DNA of 64,000 nt from Rhynchonema sp. JSB1_4 (lineage: Eukaryota > Nematoda > Chromadorea > Monhysterida > Xyalidae): assembly GCA_030248065.1 (NCBI GenBank), contig JASAMV010002389.1:1-64000 (forward strand). The letters run 5' to 3'. This document shows, one piece after another, positions 60,001 to 64,000 of the stretch. The notes beneath the pieces are model-generated. The model was given only the letters and a program-made list of their open reading frames with translations, ran no database searches and was not told the origin of the DNA. Made by a program: the position numbers and the translations under genes. Position 1 is the first letter of the stretch, and each line of letters starts with the position of its first letter.

Positions 60001-62193
60001 TGCCTTGCTGATCGGATCGGTCCGGTCCTATAGTCACGCGTGCTCTTGCGCAAAATGAGGACTTTGCTAAGATTTATACTGATGACATTATACGTGCGAC
60101 CGGCAGGCAGGAATTTTGTTCGGAGCGACGGACGTTCAAATTTGTGTCATCACTCACGAGTAGAATTCGAGAAATCCTAAACACCAAAAGCTCACTTTGA
60201 CCATACGGCCGGATTGATCGCATCAAGCTTGGATTCAATCATTATCGATTAGAATCCGCCTTGTATTCTGACATCGATTGTGTCACCCACCTGTCGTAGC
60301 CCGTACGCGACCGCGACAGTGGTGCCGGTTGCGTTCCAATGCACACCCACAGCTGCAGCACTATCGTTCGGTAATGCGGCGTGTTTGAGCGAATGCGTCA
60401 TTTGCCACCGTTCGTCGCGATGACTGCGCAGAGTCTGCAGTGATGTTTCACTTAGTATAAGTTGTGTATGTTATTTCTCATTACATTATGCTCTCTGCCT
60501 TATCTATGTTCGCATGGTCCATGGTTGTCGTCGCTGTCTTTCTGGGTCCTTGCGGAACCGCTTGAACTTTTGTTCTCTCTCTCTCGTAACGTCCTATCCA
60601 GCTAATGCATGTTGGCACGTGTCACCGCTTTCAAGTTTCCTCGATTTCTCTATTTGGATATTTATTGCTGTTTCGCCGAGACGTGAAACGACCACCGGCC
60701 CGGGGCATTTTTTGTGACCGTCCGCCAATGTACGTATAGTGGCGACAAGAAAAAGTAAACATTCACGCGCGCCAATTTGGTCTCATTATTTTCCAGCGTG
60801 CACATGTTATTTTGCGTCCGGTGAGCGGTGTTCAAAGCAGCTGTTTTTGATGCACATTTACGTGACGAGTCATTTCCCTAAAGGTACACCTTACTCCTTC
60901 CGAAACACAGAGCCACACCTTTGTATTCGCTTCGTGTCGCAGTGTACATGTGGTTGGACACAAAACTCGATATACCTGAAAGAAGCACATCAGCGCTCCG
61001 GGCCCGCACTTTTTCGTCCGGGTCCAGACATGCATACATAATGGCGCACGACGGCCAGTTGGTTGTTAAAAGCTGACAACGACAGAAAACTGCTGCGCGC
61101 CACACAAAAAACGGTGAGCTATAGGTGAAAAGGTATATACCTATGTATACTGCGCATAATGCACCCTCGACCGGGACACCGATGTAACTTTTTAGTTTTT
61201 GTTCCACACCGTAGTTGTTTTGGGCCTCAATGGTCGGTCGGTGTACCTATGTACATTTCGAGAATCTCTGTTTGCCAAATTCTTGGGGTCTGGTTGAAGT
61301 CAGCTAAACTACCGTGTTGAAGGCCAAACATTTTGCGGCAACACAAGTGCGGGCCCAGGAATGGTCGCTGTTCTGAACACGAGCACCCAAAGACGTCCCG
61401 TCGACCCTATTGTTGTGTCGCATTGTGTTCGACTGTCGCCCTGGTGCTAAGTCACATTATGGACTTTTAAAAAGCTACCTTTAGGTGGTGCGCCTGAAAG
61501 TACTTAACATGTGACCTAAAACCTGCATCCAACTAACTTTACATGTACCGATGTAACTTGGACACCATATCTTCGCATGCCTACGTTGTCTGCAGAAAGT
61601 GTATACATTCTGTGAGTCTCGATACTGAACTTCAGTGTTTTCCACTCAGTCTTTTTTGTCAGTCTTGAGTTGAAGCGACCCAGGTATAAACTCGATCTTG
61701 CATTATTTCTATGGTTGATGACGAAATAACGTCATTAGCACGTCATTTTGCGTGTTCGTCGGTGAACAAGTTGCCCGAGGTCGGGGCATCATAGTAACGA
61801 ACTGCTCTCACCTCATTTTCTGAAGGACCATAATACTGCGAAGAAGGATTTGATCACTCCACGCACCTGTTCATAGTAGGCGAACGCCTGCGATCGTACG
61901 TTGTGTCCGAGCGCGGCCAACATGCGCGGTTCGACGCGACGCAGAAAGTCGACCAATTTCGCCGTGTCGACTTTCGTCACTGGCGAGTCCCCGGCCACCG
62001 CGCTGTCCGTCTGCAGTTGCACGTCCGCGCGTTTCGGCCGCTGCGTGCCGCGTTCGTCGCGGTCCGTCACCGCGGTCTGCACGTCAACGGTCGCGGTCGT
62101 TGGTCGATGCCGTTGCCGTTGGCTCGCGTCAGTCGCGTCGCCCTCGGTCGAATCACCCAGCAGCACCGAACGTTGATGTTCGATGGTGAACAT
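54069..62193 (-). CDS. DYNC2I2: Dynein-2 intermediate chain 2 (WDR34)
   Basis: WD40 intermediate chain of cytoplasmic dynein-2, which drives retrograde intraflagellar transport in cilia. Minus-strand exons: 62193-61867, 60434-60291, 59971-59821, 59229-59089, 58705-58548, 57201-57073, 54863-54620, 54340-54069. All phases agree and give 521 residues, close to the human 536. N-terminus (1-95) is disordered, with QT-containing pieces (VDVQTAV, ADVQLQTD) that resemble LC8 light-chain sites, followed by FLRRVEPRMLAALG and SQAFAYYEQ as in WDR34. Propeller blades then follow: AVGVHWNATGTTVAVAYG; GVVCTWN; TTVRFHPVKPAIFG; GQVLIYDLSEPDD; LATSGYDGRVLLW; ISAMAFSGTQQSGVFLAGG; ALYATASGDGTVGIYN; FVYDVVWSPTDP; LACATDHGVVHVYV. 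An in-frame TAG lies 36 bases before the ATG. Introns reach about 2.2 kb. The end of exon 4 could instead be the earlier donor four codons upstream or so. Confidence 0.95.
55030..55135. repeat. GCGCGC palindromic core motif outside the island
   Basis: ACGCGTAGCGCGCGAAAATT followed by TTTGCAC and a second GAAGCGCGCGATTTTAGAC resemble the central motif of the 28-38 kb elements. It lies inside the large DYNC2I2 intron 6 with no visible element ends. Confidence 0.45.
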
Positions 62194-63130
62194 GGCTGCT
62201 GTTTGTCGTAAAGAATCAATTCGATCCCACTAACTTGACGCATGAACAATTCGTTTTCGACGGCTGTTGCACTTGAATCTGAATGGCCGACCGACCATCA
62301 TGGGAGCTTGCATGCTTGCGTGTGTTGCCACGGCAACGCTAGTCACACTGTGTATGTATGTGTGCAGTTTAGCTTCACGCTGCGAACACGTGATACACAC
62401 ACACACACACACGTTAGCAAACACGCGCTGTGACCCCTGTCATTTAATACACAGGTTATTCACTATACAATCCTGATTGTTTTAGCTAAAAGTTGGCGCA
62501 GATCAAAACGACATTTTGACCTGCAAAGCTGTCAGCATCAGAACTTCTCGCAACCTCATTTCATTTTTTAAATGTGTGAGATTGTCTTCATGCGGCATGA
62601 ACATGGACATGCCATCATAGCATGTAGGTGGGTATGAACATGTCTATACATACTGTGTGTATATATTACGTGCCACACATGTGATTGTACAATATACATT
62701 CGGTCACTTGTCATTCGCAGTTTGTGGGTGACATGGCCAGCCGACAGCAACCTGTGAATGACGTTTCATATTGCAGCATTATTTAAAATTCCAGTCTGGT
62801 TTCAGATTACGTACAGGTGTGCATTCCATGAACGTTTACGCTTCATTATAGCTGAGAAGAGTGCTATGGAGAACTGCCATCAAGCAACATAACGCGCCTA
62901 ATGTGTGTCCTTATCACAATATTCACACTGTTCTGTTCCCTTTGCTCCAGTTTGAAGCCGCGTTCGACACTAACCGTGTGTGCTGTGCTGATGTTTTTCT
63001 CAGTGTGAGAACGAATTCATAACCTTCCCTAATTTCGGACCACCATGGGCGCACTTGCTTTGTTGCAGATTCTCATTTCTTTTTGTCACTGTCTCTTCCA
63101 GTAGACATGAACAGGCATTAATTCTGCAAA
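62194..63130. other. Upstream region of DYNC2I2; no gene recognised
   Basis: A CA run at 62396-62412 and GT-rich stretches are present. No domain-bearing frame and no recognisable promoter motif. Confidence 0.4.
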
Positions 63131-63328
63131 AGTTTTGTGCGTGTGCAAAAACTTGATCATTTCGGCAAACAAACATTTGTGCAGATTGGCTCGCGGCCAG
63201 AAATGGCCAATTTATTTATGAGAGGACGCGCGTTGGACATAATACTATACGAGGAATCATATGCCACACGCAAGGACAAAGAGTTTTTGCAACATTTATG
63301 TGAAAAAAAAGTGAATCGCCGGGTGTGA
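63131..63328 (+). other. Possible terminal exon, unrecognised
   Basis: Following an acceptor-like GTGCAG (63178-63183), the frame reads IGSRPEMANLFMRGRALDII and EESYATRKDKEFLQHLCEKK, ending at TGA. Composition is protein-like and charged. I recognise no family and found no upstream partner exon, so it may be chance. Confidence 0.3.
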
Positions 63329-64000
63329 TTCTTTCATGAAAACTGTAGATTTTTTGTACTAGTAGTGACGATCATGCCGTCCGCTGGTTCCTGCCAAGAT
63401 AGCGTGGATGGATAAGTTTTTGTCGCTAAAGTAGCACAGATATACAAACGAAGTGACACAACGGGGAGATCCTTCGTGGCCACCCGGTGCGCGCGCATAG
63501 GCGTCAAAACGACACCACGAGCGTTATTGTCTTCGTCGTGTGTACGCCGCCCCCCCCCTGCTGCCGTTTTCATCGCCTCGCCCAAAATAATGGACTCATA
63601 AAAACGGATAAATTGAAGAGCAACGAGACTCCGACCCGGAACCCGAACCGGTCGCGGCACCAAGCGGGATCCTGACCGGTTTCGGTTCCAGACCTGAATC
63701 ACGGTTCGGTTCAGATCCATGGCGAACCGGCCACTTGATACGATATGGCATCGGCGTTTTCGTCAATTTCCTGTCATTTTTTGTGTGGCAAGGCATTTTG
63801 CACGGCGGTCTTTGGAAATGAAACCGAATTTTTGGCTGCTGCAGCGCAGCACGGTGTTTCGGGGCTGTTGGCGGCGCGCCGGAATACGAAAACAGCAAAG
63901 TATGACGGGCGCGAAAGTCGTGTCCAACAAGTTCGATCGGATGTTTGTGTCCCCTGTCGTCGCGGTTGTGGTGGCGACTACCAACTGTATATTGTAAAGA
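63329..64000. other. No gene recognised at right edge
   Basis: GC-richer sequence with a C run at 63551-63558 and repeated CCGGTT, CCGAACC motifs (63630-63720). Open frames overlap on both strands and look compositional. Confidence 0.35.

Overview
The window is eukaryotic and comes from an animal, probably a nematode. Genes are cut into short exons by GT-AG introns and lie far apart among dense repeats. A receptor resembling the large nematode chemoreceptor families is present, and there is a short array of the nematode-type telomere hexamer TTAGGC. The assignment rests on these weak signals; no rRNA or mitochondrial marker is present. I rebuilt exon chains by hand, using splice sites, reading phase and recalled family alignment.

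Layout. 0-8 kb: no recognised gene; dispersed TACATAC motifs, small inverted-repeat elements and a broken mariner transposase. 8.4-11.1 kb (+): a beta-1,4-glycosyltransferase missing its first exon; a Leu at the donor-gate position suggests a GalNAc-transferase. 13.6-14.3 kb (+): three phase-compatible exons of an unrecognised basic protein. 15.0-26.7 kb (-): transmembrane segments 1-4 (25.6-26.7 kb) and 5-7 (15.0-16.5 kb) of a serpentine receptor, possibly one gene with a ~9 kb intron. That gap holds a 1.26 kb hairpin, a pure (TG)134 tract, a tRNA-Phe-like relic and many foldback elements. 27.2-42.7 kb: a gene-free island of nested hAT-like miniature elements and a 4.3-5.7 kb tandem duplication. 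44.9-51.2 kb (+): a complete LAT-type amino-acid exchanger (SLC7 light chain), 13 exons per transcript, with two mutually exclusive versions of the exon for transmembrane segment 6. 54.1-62.2 kb (-): a complete DYNC2I2/WDR34 gene (eight exons, 521 residues), a dynein-2 subunit of cilia, convergent with the exchanger.

The four recognised genes do not form a pathway (Golgi glycosylation, signalling, nutrient exchange, ciliary transport). The most unusual points are the swapped exon in the exchanger and the hAT-like elements: at least eight families defined by 8-bp target duplications, most packed with family-specific short repeats next to their ends, with empty sites for two insertions readable inside the window.
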